64,000 bases of DNA from Mangrovibrevibacter kandeliae (GCF_024519155.1 NZ_JANIFJ010000001.1:1116001-1180000), one strand, 5' to 3'; positions 17,480 through 26,895 are shown, counted from the stretch's first letter. Numbers and translations: made by a program. Notes: a model not told the origin generated them from the sequence alone.

Positions 17480-18582
17480 GTCCGGCGCGCCGCCTCCTGC
17501 AGGCTGGCGCCGATCACCGTGCTGCGCGGCTCGATCATGCGGTCGAGGCGCAGGTGGTTGCCCATGGCGTCGGTCGCGTCGATCGCCGCGTCGACGACGT
17601 CGAACAGCGTGAAGTCCGCCTTCGCGCCGGTCTCGATACCGGTGGCGAGGCCGAGCACCGAGCGCGGCCGACGGGTGATCGCCGGGATGCACTCCTCGAG
17701 CGGCAGGCCCACGGCCAGAAGCTTGGCGACGGTGGTGGCGAGATCGTGGACGGGACCTTCGATGTTGTGCAGGTGCAGGTCGGTCGAGATCGACCACGGC
17801 TTCAACCCCCGCTCGAGCGCCTTGCGGGCAACGCCGAAGTCGAAGGAGGCCGCGCCATGGCCGATGTCCATGCGCACGCCTTCGCCTGCGAGGCGGATCG
17901 CGTGTTGCCACAGCGCCTCGGTGTCGGCGATCGAGCCCGCCTTCTTGCCATTGAAGCAGTGGGTGACGATGTCGCCTTCGGTGAGGATGTCGAAGACCTC
18001 CTCGATCAGCGGCGGCGGCTCGCCGACATGCACCATCAGTGGCAGGCCGGCGATCTCGGCGACGCGCTTGGCGATCTTGGCGGGCGTGATGCCCCAGGCG
18101 CCGACGATGACGCCGGAGGCGCGCACCTTGACGCCACAGATCACGTCCCGGTTCCTCTCGATCGCCGCCAGGGTGCGGTCGACGTCGATCGAACGCATGT
18201 CGATCAGCTCCGGCACGCGGTTGCAGGCGACGAGACCGATCGAGCCGATGTTGAGAAAGGCGCGGACGGTCTCGGCCGCCGGCTGAATGACGTACTCCCT
18301 GAGACCGTGAAAGGTGGCCTCCCCGGCGCTGCCGGCATCGGCCATGGCGGTGACGCCGGTGCCGCGGCCGGCTTCCGCGGCGCGCACCGAAATGTCGGTG
18401 CCGCCGTGCCAGACATGGACGTGGAGGTCGCACCAGCCGGACGACAGGTAGCTGCCGCGGCAGTCGACGGTCGCCGCGCCGGCCGGCGCGCTGGCGGCGA
18501 GCCGTCCGTCGTCGCCGACATGAAGCGCGGCGGGTGCCGTCTCGAAGCCGATCGGGCGGAAGTTGGTCAGCGTGAAAGCCAT
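17476..18582 (-). CDS. amidohydrolase/deacetylase-family metallohydrolase
   Basis: A 368-residue amidohydrolase-superfamily enzyme. The metal-binding HxH is His54/His56 in CDLHVHVWHGG, and Lys152 in CGVKVRASG is the likely carboxylated bridging lysine. Later histidines occur in MVHVGEPP, DIVTHCFNG and ISTDLHLHN. This subgroup (deacetylase/dihydroorotase-like) is known from neighbourhoods with SelA-like PLP enzymes, as here. It may remove an acyl group from the imported substrate. It is embedded in the ABC transporter operon, between permease and ATPase genes. ATG 18582 was preferred over 18603 because it avoids overlap and keeps AAGGA upstream. Confidence 0.85.
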   Translation of the reverse strand: MAFTLTNFRPIGFETAPAALHVGDDGRLAASAPAGAATVDCRGSYLSSGWCDLHVHVWHGGTDISVRAAEAGRGTGVTAMADAGSAGEATFHGLREYVIQPAAETVRAFLNIGSIGLVACNRVPELIDMRSIDVDRTLAAIERNRDVICGVKVRASGVIVGAWGITPAKIAKRVAEIAGLPLMVHVGEPPPLIEEVFDILTEGDIVTHCFNGKKAGSIADTEALWQHAIRLAGEGVRMDIGHGAASFDFGVARKALERGLKPWSISTDLHLHNIEGPVHDLATTVAKLLAVGLPLEECIPAITRRPRSVLGLATGIETGAKADFTLFDVVDAAIDATDAMGNHLRLDRMIEPRSTVIGASLQEAARRT

Positions 18583-18586
18583 TGTC

Positions 18587-19444
18587 TCAGACGTCCTTGG
18601 CAAGGCGGGGGTCGAGCGCGTCGCGCAGGCCGTCGCCGATCAGCTGCAGGCTGAGGACGGCGAGCGAGATGGCGATGCCTGGAAACAGGATGAGGTAGAG
18701 GGCCTGGTCGATGTATTGCCGCCCCTCGTTGATCATGGTGCCCCAGGTCGGAATCGAAGGGTCGACGCCGACGCCGAGGAAGGAGAGCCCGGCTTCGGCC
18801 AGCATGGCGTAGGCGAAGATGAAGGTGGCCTGCACGGTGACCGGCGAGACGATGTTCGGCAGGATGTGCCAGATCATGATCGAGAGGTCGGACGAGCCGA
18901 GCGCCCGCCCCGCTTCGACGAAGGGCAGCTCGCGGATCACCAGCGTCGCAGCCCTTACGATGCGGGCGATGCGCGGCGTGTAGACGATCGAGAGCGCCAG
19001 GACGACGTTGGCGACGGAACCGCCGAGGACAGCGACGAGCGCGATCGCCAGCAGGATGTCCGGGAAGGCCATCATCGCGTCGATGAGCCGCGACAGCGGC
19101 GCGTCGAGCCGCCGGAAGAAACCGGCGGCCAGGCCGATCACGATGCCCGCCGCGGTCGAGACGAGGGCGGTGCCGAGCCCGATCAGCAGCGAGATGCGGC
19201 CTGCGTAGAGCAGCCGCGACAGGACGTCCCGGCCGAAGGCGTCGGCGCCGAGAAGATAGTGGCCGAGCGGCGGCGACAGTCGGGCGCGCACCGACATCCG
19301 GGCGGGGCTTGCGGGCGCGATCCAGGGCGCGAGGAGGGCGGCGAGGAGGATCACGCTGAAGATCACGAGAGCGACGAGCACCGCCCGACGCTGCACGAGG
19401 TTGCGCAGCAGACCCGGATCCTCCGACATCGCGGCGGCGGCCAT
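18587..19444 (-). CDS. peptide ABC transporter permease (DppC type)
   Basis: A 285-residue inner-membrane permease. It has an N-terminal cytoplasmic stretch, a first membrane segment at about 22-42 (VLVALVIFSVILLAALLAPW), the DppC-style GADAFGRDVLSRLLYAGR periplasmic region, and an EAGRALGSSDLSIMIWHILPN coupling helix that contacts the ATPases. About six membrane segments are visible. Its ATG shares one base with the stop of the DppB-type gene (TGATG). Confidence 0.93.
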   Translation of the reverse strand: MAAAAMSEDPGLLRNLVQRRAVLVALVIFSVILLAALLAPWIAPASPARMSVRARLSPPLGHYLLGADAFGRDVLSRLLYAGRISLLIGLGTALVSTAAGIVIGLAAGFFRRLDAPLSRLIDAMMAFPDILLAIALVAVLGGSVANVVLALSIVYTPRIARIVRAATLVIRELPFVEAGRALGSSDLSIMIWHILPNIVSPVTVQATFIFAYAMLAEAGLSFLGVGVDPSIPTWGTMINEGRQYIDQALYLILFPGIAISLAVLSLQLIGDGLRDALDPRLAKDV

Positions 19445-20385
19445 CAGTAGCGCACCCGTCGGTCGATCAGGAGGTAGAGGAGGTCCACGGCGAGGTTGAC
19501 CAGGATGTAGAGCGTCGCCACCACGATCAGCGTGCCCTGGATCACCGGATAGTCCCGCCGCAGGACCGCGCCGACGACGAGGTTGCCCATCCCGGGGATG
19601 TTGAAGACGCGCTCGGTTACCACCGCGCCGGAGACAAGGAGGGCGAAGGTCAAGCCGATCACCGTGACGATCGGGATCGCGGCGTTCTTCAGCGCGTGCC
19701 GCAGCACCACCCGGGCCTCCGACATACCCTTGGAGCGGGCGGTGCGGATGAAGTCCTCGCCGAGCACGTCCAGCATCGAGGCGCGGCTGAAGCGCAGGAT
19801 CAGTGCGGAATTGACGATGCCGAGCACGATCGAGGGCAGGATCAGGTAGCCCATCCGGTCCAGGTAGGAGGCCTCAGGGCCGCCATAGCCGGAGGCGGGG
19901 AACCAGCCGAGGTCGGTGGCGAACCAGCGCTGGAGGATGAGGCCGGTCCAGAAGGACGGCACCGAGGCGGCGAGCATGGCGGCGGAAACGGCGGTCTGGT
20001 CGGCGACGGTGCCGCGCCGATAGGCGACGAAAATGCCGATCGGCACGGCGATCACCACCGCGAACATCAGGGAGAACAAGGCCAGGAAGGTCGTAGGCTC
20101 GGCCCGGTGGGCAAGCACCGACAGGACCGGCTGGTCGAAGAAGAGGGAGCGGCCGAGATCGCCGCGCAAGGCATGGCCGATGAAGGTGGCGTACTGGACG
20201 AGGATCGGCTGGTCGAGACCGAGGCGAGCCCGCAGCGCGGCCGTTTCTGCCGGCGTCGCGTCCGGCCCGAGCATCAGCGCGGCCGGATCACCGGGGGCAA
20301 GGCGCACCAGGACGAAGGCGATGGTGAGCACCAGGAACACCACCACCACCATGCCGAACAGGCGCTTCAGGATGTAGTTGCGCAT
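19444..20385 (-). CDS. peptide ABC transporter permease (DppB type)
   Basis: A 313-residue permease that starts MRNYILKRLFGMVVVVF, the usual DppB opening. RLAPGDPAALMLG, the first membrane helix and the SKGMSEARVVLRHALKNA EAA-loop region are conserved. It would form the translocation pore with the DppC-type subunit. It follows the binding-protein gene after an 84-base gap. Confidence 0.93.
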   Translation of the reverse strand: MRNYILKRLFGMVVVVFLVLTIAFVLVRLAPGDPAALMLGPDATPAETAALRARLGLDQPILVQYATFIGHALRGDLGRSLFFDQPVLSVLAHRAEPTTFLALFSLMFAVVIAVPIGIFVAYRRGTVADQTAVSAAMLAASVPSFWTGLILQRWFATDLGWFPASGYGGPEASYLDRMGYLILPSIVLGIVNSALILRFSRASMLDVLGEDFIRTARSKGMSEARVVLRHALKNAAIPIVTVIGLTFALLVSGAVVTERVFNIPGMGNLVVGAVLRRDYPVIQGTLIVVATLYILVNLAVDLLYLLIDRRVRY

Positions 20386-20469
20386 CGGGGACTGCCGGAG
20401 GAGAACAAGGCCGCCGCGGCCTTGGAACCGCGACGGGAGCTGTCAGTCAGGTGGCGTTGCCGCCCCGGA

Positions 20470-21990
20470 CTACTTCTTTGCCGCGTTCCAGAAATACGGC
20501 CACGGGGAGGGGTCGACGCCCTCGAGCGACTTCGCTTCGCCGAGCAGGGCATTGAAGTTGCCGACCTTGATGAAGCCGACGTCCTCGTAGTTCTTCTTCT
20601 GCAGTTCGGCGAAGATCGCCTTGCGCTTCTCGGGGTCGGTCTCGGAAACGAAGGCGTCGGCCAGCTTGTCCTTCTCCGGCTCGGACCAGCCGACGCGCGA
20701 GGAGGCGAACCACATGTCGGTCAGCGCCGGTTCCGGCAGGAAGGGCGAGTGGGAGATGTAGATGTCCCACAGACTCGGATCGTCGCGGCGCTGGCCGAGC
20801 GTCGCCCAGTCGACGACGTCCATCTGCACCTTGAAGCCAGCCGCCTCCAGCGCCTGCTTGGCCACCTCGGCCATCTTGTAGTGGAATTCGTACTGGCGCG
20901 AGGTGAGGATGCGCAGCGGCGTGCCGTCATAGCCCGCCTCCTCCAGAAGTTCGCCGGCGTTGTCCGGGTCGTTCTGGTCGTAGAGTTCGGTGCCGGCGTC
21001 GGTGTTCCAGGCCCAGCCCTGCGGATACATGGCTCCGTCGACCTTGAAGAACTTGTCGTTGCCAAAGGCCGCGAAGAGCATGTCGTCGAAGGGCAGGGCG
21101 GTGAGAAGCGCCTGGCGGATCTTCTGGTTGCTAAGAAGGCCCGCCTTGTGGTTGATCGCCCAGATCGGCCAGCCGAAGGGCTCGAGCAGCACGGGCTTTG
21201 CCTTGTCGCTGGACGCGACGCGGTCGTAGCTTTCCGCCGGCAGTGAATCAGCGAAGTCAAACTGGCCGGAGAGCAGGCCCTCGACGCGTGTGTTGGGATC
21301 GGGAACCGGCACGAAGCGGATCTCGTCCGGAACCTGCCCGCGCTTGCCCGAACCGCCGTTGGCAGGCTCGTCGCGCGGCACGAACCCGTCGAAACGGACC
21401 AGTTGCAGGTACTGGTCCGGCACGTGCTCGCCGTACTTGTAGGGGCCGGTGCCGACCACTTCGGCGATCTGGCCGTCGCCCTGCGGCAGGATCTCCTCCG
21501 GATAGATCGCGGCGGCCGAATTGGAGAAGGCGAGGAGGGAGAGCAGCGGCGCGTATGGGCTGCTCATCTTGATCTCGATCTCGTACATTCCCTTTGCGGT
21601 GACCGACTTCACCTTGTCGGCGACCACCTTGCCGCGCGAGGCGACCTTCAGCCAGCGCTGCAGCGAGGCGACCACGTCGGCCGAGTCCATCGCCGAGCCG
21701 TCGGAGAAGCTGATCCCCTCGCGCAGCTTGATGTCATAGGTCTTGCCGTCGTCGGCGATCGTCGGAAGATCCTCGGCGAGAAGCGGCGCCACGGCCCAGG
21801 AGCTGTCGAAGGTGTAGAGGGTTTCGACCACGTGCTGGGTGACGATCGAGACCACGTCCTTGGTGGAGACCATGGGATCGAGCGTGTCGGGCTCGCCGAT
21901 GATGGCGACGTTGATGACCTCGTTGGCGGTGGCCGGCAGAGCGGCCGAGGCGAGCGCCGCGGCGAGGACGAGGGACAGGCAGTTCTTCAT
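20470..21990 (-). CDS. peptide ABC transporter substrate-binding protein (family 5)
   Basis: A ~506-residue periplasmic solute-binding protein of the DppA/OppA (SBP_bac_5) family. A signal peptide of about 22 residues (KNCLSLVLAAALASAALPATA) precedes NEVINVAIIGEPDTLDPM, the typical mature start. It delivers the substrate to the permeases encoded downstream. ATG 21990 was chosen over 21996 because AGGGGA is nine bases away from it and only three from the other. As first gene of the minus-strand transport operon it should have its own promoter in 21997-22190. Confidence 0.94.
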   Translation of the reverse strand: MKNCLSLVLAAALASAALPATANEVINVAIIGEPDTLDPMVSTKDVVSIVTQHVVETLYTFDSSWAVAPLLAEDLPTIADDGKTYDIKLREGISFSDGSAMDSADVVASLQRWLKVASRGKVVADKVKSVTAKGMYEIEIKMSSPYAPLLSLLAFSNSAAAIYPEEILPQGDGQIAEVVGTGPYKYGEHVPDQYLQLVRFDGFVPRDEPANGGSGKRGQVPDEIRFVPVPDPNTRVEGLLSGQFDFADSLPAESYDRVASSDKAKPVLLEPFGWPIWAINHKAGLLSNQKIRQALLTALPFDDMLFAAFGNDKFFKVDGAMYPQGWAWNTDAGTELYDQNDPDNAGELLEEAGYDGTPLRILTSRQYEFHYKMAEVAKQALEAAGFKVQMDVVDWATLGQRRDDPSLWDIYISHSPFLPEPALTDMWFASSRVGWSEPEKDKLADAFVSETDPEKRKAIFAELQKKNYEDVGFIKVGNFNALLGEAKSLEGVDPSPWPYFWNAAKK

Positions 21991-22190
21991 CGGCATATTC
22001 CCCTATTATGTATCAACCTCCATAATTACAGATGTTGTTCGCAGGGGAAGCGTCCTGTCAAGCGGCAGCAGGATTTCGCAGGCGAGAGACCTGCTGGCGC
22101 GCTTGCCTAGCCTCTTAATCGCGTTGAACGCCGGCTCCGCTCATACGATGCTGACCGCTTCCCTTCCGAGCCCGCCGCCGCCGGCGATCC

Positions 22191-22400
22191 ATGGCACCGG
22201 TCATTCTCGAACAGGGCTATCCGCGCGCGGAATTTGTGTCCGTTCAGCATCGTGCGCAACTCGTCCAACGTGATGTCAGACTGCTTCTCGATGGCAGCGT
22301 GGATGTGCCCCGCATGGTCCTTGATCTTGCCGGAGCGACGATCGCCACCTTGCGGCTGTGCAGCCGGCGTGCCGTGCTGAAGCGCCAGCTGCCGCCAGCG
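22191..22400 (-). pseudogene. IS630-family transposase fragment
   Basis: The minus strand reads RWRQLALQHGTPAAQPQG, then GDRRSGKIKDHAGHIHAAIE, then SDITLDELRTMLNGHKF. This matches the linker between the helix-turn-helix and catalytic regions of IS630-type transposases (PxGGDRRSG signature). There is no start codon and no catalytic domain. It marks an old insertion between the transport operon and the MarR gene; 22401-22473 holds nothing recognisable. Confidence 0.7.
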
Positions 22401-22473
22401 GATCGCAGGCAGGCTTAATCAGAAAACCTGCTTCGTGTGAATCCTCACCGACTCGCATTGGGCGAAGACCGCC

Positions 22474-22956
22474 CTAAGCTGCCGCCTCCGGGCCGTCGAG
22501 CCCGTCGGCGAGCATCCGCAGCAGCCTGCTCAAGTCGTCGAAGTCCTGCCGGCTCCAGTCGGCGAACAGCGCCTGCGCCATCCGTTCGCGCGCGGCGTCG
22601 ACCGCGTCGGTCGCGGTCCTGCCTTGCGGCGTGATGATCGCCTCGCGAACTCGCCTGTCGGTCGTGCCCGCCCGGCGGGTGACGAGGCCGAGTTCGTCGA
22701 GGCGCGCGACCTGGCGGCTGACCGTGGTGTAGTCGCGCCCGACCCGGCTGGCGAGGTCGACGACGCCGATCGGCCCGAGCCGCTCCACCAGCACCAGGAG
22801 CGGGAACAGCGCGCGTTCAAGGCTCAGCCCCGCCGCAGCGAGCATCTGTTCGTCGCGCTCGGGCCGGTTCATCTCGCTGACGATGTCGATCAGCGAGCGG
22901 TGCAGGTCGGGAAGGTTTTCCCGAATATGTGCGCTCTGCACTTTGTTTATTGACAC
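22474..22956 (-). CDS. MarR-family transcriptional regulator
   Basis: A 160-residue winged-helix regulator. The MarR core is visible as RVGRDYTTVSRQVARLDELGLVTRR (recognition helix) followed by the wing TTDRRVREAIITPQGR. GTG 22956 was chosen because GGAGGAG lies seven bases before it; a longer frame lacks such a site. It is divergent from the FAD monooxygenase gene with only 49 bases between starts, the usual arrangement for a repressor and its target. Confidence 0.92.
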   Translation of the reverse strand: MSINKVQSAHIRENLPDLHRSLIDIVSEMNRPERDEQMLAAAGLSLERALFPLLVLVERLGPIGVVDLASRVGRDYTTVSRQVARLDELGLVTRRAGTTDRRVREAIITPQGRTATDAVDAARERMAQALFADWSRQDFDDLSRLLRMLADGLDGPEAAA

Positions 22957-22979
22957 GCCGATGCTCCTCCAGGTATGTA

Positions 22980-22990
22980 TGTATCGTACA
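22980..22990. promoter_or_regulatory. short palindrome between MarR and monooxygenase genes
   Basis: TGTATCGTACA is an inverted repeat (TGTA, 3-base spacer, TACA) in the 49-base divergent gap, immediately before the AAGGAGG ribosome site (22994-23000) of the monooxygenase gene. A MarR dimer bound here would block both promoters. The arms are short, so the call is tentative. Confidence 0.35.
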
Positions 22991-23005
22991 CACAAGGAGG
23001 CTCAA

Positions 23006-24520
23006 ATGGAAGGTGGTACAACCCAAGTCCTGATCGTCGGCGCGGGCGCCGCGGGCCTGACGCTGGGGATCGACTTGGCGCGACGCGGCGTCTCGTTCCG
23101 CCTGGTCGAGAAGCTGCCTGAGCCGTTCCACGGCTCGCGCGGCAAGGGCATCCAGCCGCGCAGCCAGGAGATCTTCGAGGACCTGGGCGTGCTCGACCGG
23201 CTGGTCGCGATCGGGGGAGAGTATCCGCCGCAGCGCGAATACCGCGCCGACGGCAGCTACGAGGAGAGTTTCGTGGTGGAGCCGGTCGCACCGACCCCGG
23301 ACGAGCCCTACCATATCCCGCTCCTGGTGCCGCAGTTCCTGACCGAGCGCGTGCTGCGCGAGCGGCTGGCCGAGCTGGGCGGGGCGGTCGAGTATGGCGT
23401 CGAGCTGCTCGGCTTTGAGCAAGACGCGGACGGCGTGACCGCCCGGCTCGCGACGGCCGAGGGCGAGGAGACGGTCCGGGCACGCCTCCTGGTCGGCACC
23501 GACGGTGGGCGCAGCTTCGTGCGCCGCTCGCTCGTCATCGCGTTCCCGGGCAGGACGCTGGCCGTGCGCGCGGTCGTCGCCGACGTGACACTGACCGGCG
23601 TCGGCCGCGACGCGTGGCATCGCTGGAACGAGGGCGACATGGCGCGCCAGATGTCGCTCTGCCCGCTGCCGGGCACGGCGATGTTCCAGGTGCAGGCGCC
23701 CGTCCCGCTCGAGGGCGATGTCGACGTCTCGGCCGAGGGACTCACCCGGATGATCCAGGAGCGCACCGGCCGTAGCGACATTGTCGTCCAGTCGGTGTCC
23801 TGGGGTTCGGCCTACAGCATGAACGCGCGCCTGGCCGACCGCTACCGCAATGGCCGCATCTTCCTGGCAGGTGATGCGGCCCACACCCATCCGCCGACGG
23901 GTGGCCAGGGGCTGAACACCAGCGTGCAGGATGCCTACAATCTCGGCTGGAAGATCGCCGCGGTGCTGGGCGGCGCGCCGCCCGACCTGCTCGACACTTA
24001 CGAGGAGGAGCGCCGGCCGGTCGCGGCACAGATGCTGGGGCTCGCCACCAGGCTCCTCGACGCCGCCAAGGAGGGCATCATCCGTCGCGGCCGCGAGGTC
24101 CACCAGCTCGACATCGGTTACCCGGGCTCGCGGCTCGCGGTCGAGGCGCCCGAGCGGTCGGGCGGCATCCTAGCGGGCGACCGCGCGCCGGACGCGTCGC
24201 TGACCGGCGCGGCAGGCCAGCCGGTGCGGCTGTTCCAGCTGCTGACGGGACCTCACTGGACGCTGGTCGGCTATGATACCGCGCGGGATGCCGGCCCCGC
24301 AGCGGCCAAGGGCGTCCGGGTCGTGCGAATCGGCGCCGACGGCGACCTGCGCGACGATGCCGGGCATTTCGCCGCCGCCTACGGTCTGAAGCGCGGCAGC
24401 TGGATGCTGATCCGGCCCGACGGCTATGTCGGTGCCATCGTGGAGGCGGGCGAGATGGACGCCCTCGACAGCTATCGGAACGATGTGGGGCTGGGGGCTC
24501 GCGCGGTGCGCCGGCAGTAG
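23006..24520 (+). CDS. FAD-dependent aromatic-type monooxygenase
   Basis: A 504-residue class A flavoprotein monooxygenase. The Rossmann motif VLIVGAGAAGLTLGIDLARR is at the N-terminus, the DG-type motif appears as LLVGTDGGRSFVRR, and the second FAD motif GRIFLAGDAAHTHPPTGGQG is intact. The ~100-residue C-terminal thioredoxin-like extension is typical of phenol/rifampicin hydroxylase-like members. It would hydroxylate an aromatic compound with NAD(P)H and oxygen. ATG 23006 follows a strong AAGGAGG. The divergent MarR protein probably controls it. Confidence 0.92.
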   Translation: MEGGTTQVLIVGAGAAGLTLGIDLARRGVSFRLVEKLPEPFHGSRGKGIQPRSQEIFEDLGVLDRLVAIGGEYPPQREYRADGSYEESFVVEPVAPTPDEPYHIPLLVPQFLTERVLRERLAELGGAVEYGVELLGFEQDADGVTARLATAEGEETVRARLLVGTDGGRSFVRRSLVIAFPGRTLAVRAVVADVTLTGVGRDAWHRWNEGDMARQMSLCPLPGTAMFQVQAPVPLEGDVDVSAEGLTRMIQERTGRSDIVVQSVSWGSAYSMNARLADRYRNGRIFLAGDAAHTHPPTGGQGLNTSVQDAYNLGWKIAAVLGGAPPDLLDTYEEERRPVAAQMLGLATRLLDAAKEGIIRRGREVHQLDIGYPGSRLAVEAPERSGGILAGDRAPDASLTGAAGQPVRLFQLLTGPHWTLVGYDTARDAGPAAAKGVRVVRIGADGDLRDDAGHFAAAYGLKRGSWMLIRPDGYVGAIVEAGEMDALDSYRNDVGLGARAVRRQ

Positions 24521-24660
24521 CCGGCAGTAGCCGGCGCTGGACGCGGAGCCCGAACCAATTACGGCGGGGGCGCGTCGAGATGCCGGGCCCTGGCTCCCTA
24601 CCGTTGGCGCTGGCGGCCGCCGCTGCCATGTCCTGGTTTGCGCGGCGGAGCGGCGGTCCG

Positions 24661-24936
24661 TCATGGCTTGAACTGGCGGTCGAGCTCCCCTTGCCCAGCA
24701 GCCGAATGCTCGCATTCGGCGAAAGGGGCCAAGGCAAAACACGTTGATGCCTCACGCAGGTTCGCCTGGCGAAGCTCGCGGACCTCACGCTTGAGCGCCT
24801 TGATCGGGTCGCGCTCCTCGCTCGTCTGCCCGGCGCGCACGCCCCGATCACGCTCGGCCTGACGCACCCACTTGCGCAGCGTCTCACCGGAGCAGCCGAT
24901 CTTCGCCGCGATGGAGGCAATCGCCTCCCACTGCAA
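24661..24936 (-). pseudogene. IS3-family OrfA (IS51/ISRme-like) remnant
   Basis: The minus strand encodes LQWEAIASIAAKIGCSGET, then LRKWVRQAERDRG and IKALKREVRELRQAN, which is the helix-turn-helix and leucine-zipper part of an IS3 OrfA. Near the end the usual EILRKASAYFAQAELDRRFKP region is distorted by a small insertion (FAECEHSAAGQ). The N-terminus and the whole OrfB are missing. The DNA from 24937 to 25359 shows no gene or element I can name. Confidence 0.75.
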
Positions 24937-25359
24937 GCATAGTCCCTCTGATGCTCTCAAACCATTGGGACAGCCCGCTCACGGACCTCCGTCGAATATC
25001 TCTTCGATGTCGCTTTCGTCATGACGACCCAACTCTCTCTCAGAAATTGAGGTCTCCGGAAAGCCGGTGCGGTTCACAAGGGCTCAATGCCCGGCGCCGC
25101 TATGTTATGACCACCGATAACGAGCCCGAGCAGCCAATCTTCCGGGAAAACCCTAGTTCCCATCAAAGGGCGCCTGCCGGAGAAGGTGAAGGTGGCGCTC
25201 ATGTCCTGCAAGAACCAAGGTTGCGCGAAACTTACCCGCGTATCGCGTCCATATTTATCTATCTGTTAAAATGTGGTTAAACATATCCAGAGAGTACACA
25301 AGAGTTTCCAACTGATGTCTGCGGGCTAACGCGTAATCGCATGATGTGGGGAATTGCAG

Positions 25360-26061
25360 ATGGCTTCTGTCTTGGCTGTAGGATCGCTTAAAACTGCTGG
25401 AAGCACAACTCTGGCCCTCACTCTAGCGAGTGTTGCCGCGGCCGCAGAAATTCCCGTGATTCTGGTGGATGGTGCACGTGACGCTGATCTTCTTACTTGG
25501 TCCGCTCTTGCAGGTCGTCCAAGTCTTATAACGGTGGAGCGCGTGGGAGACGTCGGTGCAATGGAACGGCTGGTAAGAGCGGGTCGCCGCGACGGCAGCC
25601 TGATGATACTGGACTGCGGCGACAGAGCCGACTTCATCAAAGCGGGCGCTCGCCTGTCAGACCGGGCGATCATTCCCCTTCGCTTCTCACCGCTCTCGGC
25701 TTATGCGGCTCTTGCAACCGAGATGCTGTTGGCGTCAGACGCCAAGCACGGTCGGCGCGGTCGTGACTGGTGCCTAGCGGCTAGTGCAGTGGCCACGATC
25801 CCGAGTCGTGTCGCTCGTGCTGTAGAGGCTATCGTCTCGCAGAGCGTTGCCTCCAAGATCAGCATCGGCTTAACGTCGCGTGCCGCCTACGAAGCTCCTT
25901 TTATTCACGGTGGGACAATCTTTACCCTTGAGGATATCAAGGCACCGGGCCTTGATCGAAGCCGTGCCGAAGCAGCTTGTTTTGCTTATGAAGTTGGGAT
26001 ACTCGGGCGCATCCCTCGGTCCGCGATCAACTCCTACGTTCTGCTGCGCGCTGCCGCTTGA
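25360..26061 (+). CDS. degenerate ParA/VirC1-like ATPase
   Basis: A 233-residue protein with a ParA-type fold. It begins ASVLAVGSLKTAGSTTLALTLA where a deviant Walker A (KGGxGKT) is expected: the first lysine, one glycine and the final threonine remain, but the second lysine is replaced by serine. VILVDGARDADLL, LMILDCGDRADFI and the C-terminal AYEAPFIHGGTIFTLEDI region follow the ParA pattern. ATP hydrolysis may be lost or slowed. ATG 25360 follows GGGGAA; the upstream TTG is less likely. It opens a lower-GC group of small genes, and no ParB is visible. Confidence 0.65.
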   Translation: MASVLAVGSLKTAGSTTLALTLASVAAAAEIPVILVDGARDADLLTWSALAGRPSLITVERVGDVGAMERLVRAGRRDGSLMILDCGDRADFIKAGARLSDRAIIPLRFSPLSAYAALATEMLLASDAKHGRRGRDWCLAASAVATIPSRVARAVEAIVSQSVASKISIGLTSRAAYEAPFIHGGTIFTLEDIKAPGLDRSRAEAACFAYEVGILGRIPRSAINSYVLLRAAA

Positions 26062-26195
26062 GGCCTGCACGGGCTTGCCGCCGCCCATTTACACTTTGTG
26101 CAAGCAGAGTATCAGGGTTGTCGTGCACCGGCTTCACTGGCGACTTCAGCAGTATCTACGGACCGGCGTCATGTCGATATCAACGAGCACGCATA

Positions 26196-26220
26196 GGACC
26201 CGGCGCCGACGGCCGGGCCC
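26196..26220. terminator. hairpin between convergent genes, bidirectional terminator candidate
   Basis: Arms 26196-26204 and 26212-26220 (GGACCCGGC and GCCGGGCCC) pair with one mismatch around a 7-base loop. It lies between the ends of the ParA-like gene and the convergent coiled-coil gene. There is no clear U-run, so termination by this hairpin alone is uncertain. Confidence 0.4.
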
Positions 26221-26232
26221 TAAGGTTGCGGA

Positions 26233-26778
26233 TCAGAATGTGGATTTGATGTCGTCGCGCATCGCTTGAGCTTGGCCTACGGAGCGGGAATACTGCTCCC
26301 AGGCTGAGCGCACCCAAAGGAGGTTCGCACTCAGCGCCTCAGCGATGCTCTCCAGCTGATCGAGAGCCCGCTGGTTCTTCGTGAACTGTGTGGCCAGATC
26401 CGTTGCCGCCTCACCGTTCTTAATTCCGTCGATCAAGGCTTTCACCACCCGACCACTCTCCTGCACTTCCGGCAGGACACGAGCAAGCGCGCTGTAGAGT
26501 TTGTCCCGCTCGTTTTCTGCCGTCTCAAGCTGCGGCCTCTGCTGCTCCATCACACGCAGCATGCTCTTCCAGTCTCGAAGGCGACGGTCAATGTCTTCGC
26601 TGACAGTGTTAAAAGCTGCTCCGTGTCGGCGTGCTGGACGATCTAGTCCTGCGGGCACTGCCGTGCCGACGCTGCGAACGCGGTTGCGAGTTGGCTCTTG
26701 ATTGAACGCTCTCGACAGTTCCCTCTCGAGCGAAGCTTCGGTGACAATGTCAAGTTCGTCTGCGGTAGCGGTCGGCAT
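26233..26778 (-). CDS. coiled-coil protein A (paralogue of the protein at 27558)
   Basis: A 181-residue, mostly helical soluble protein of unknown function. After a low-complexity first ~60 residues, the conserved core runs DRRLRDWKSMLRVMEQQRPQ, then ENERDKLYSALARVLPE, ending with LLWVRSAWEQYSRSV. The same core occurs in the divergently placed gene at 27558-28103, which is also 181 residues long, so the two arose by duplication. AGGAGAG lies four bases before ATG 26778. It is probably the last gene of a small minus-strand group with those at 27340-27152 and 27123-26896. Partners of the ParA-like protein are a plausible guess only. Confidence 0.7.
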   Translation of the reverse strand: MPTATADELDIVTEASLERELSRAFNQEPTRNRVRSVGTAVPAGLDRPARRHGAAFNTVSEDIDRRLRDWKSMLRVMEQQRPQLETAENERDKLYSALARVLPEVQESGRVVKALIDGIKNGEAATDLATQFTKNQRALDQLESIAEALSANLLWVRSAWEQYSRSVGQAQAMRDDIKSTF

Positions 26779-26895
26779 TTCACTCTCCTAGCCATTCCGA
26801 TGCCCCAGTAAGTATCTGTAATCGCCGGAAGGTCTAGCGGATTGCTAATAAATGGTTAAATATCAGATGCTAACAATTTTATACAACGTCGTTGA

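Noticed and set aside
16079-18286. Plus-strand open frame of about 735 codons opposite the ABC ATPase genes
   Set aside because: Shadow of three conserved minus-strand genes.
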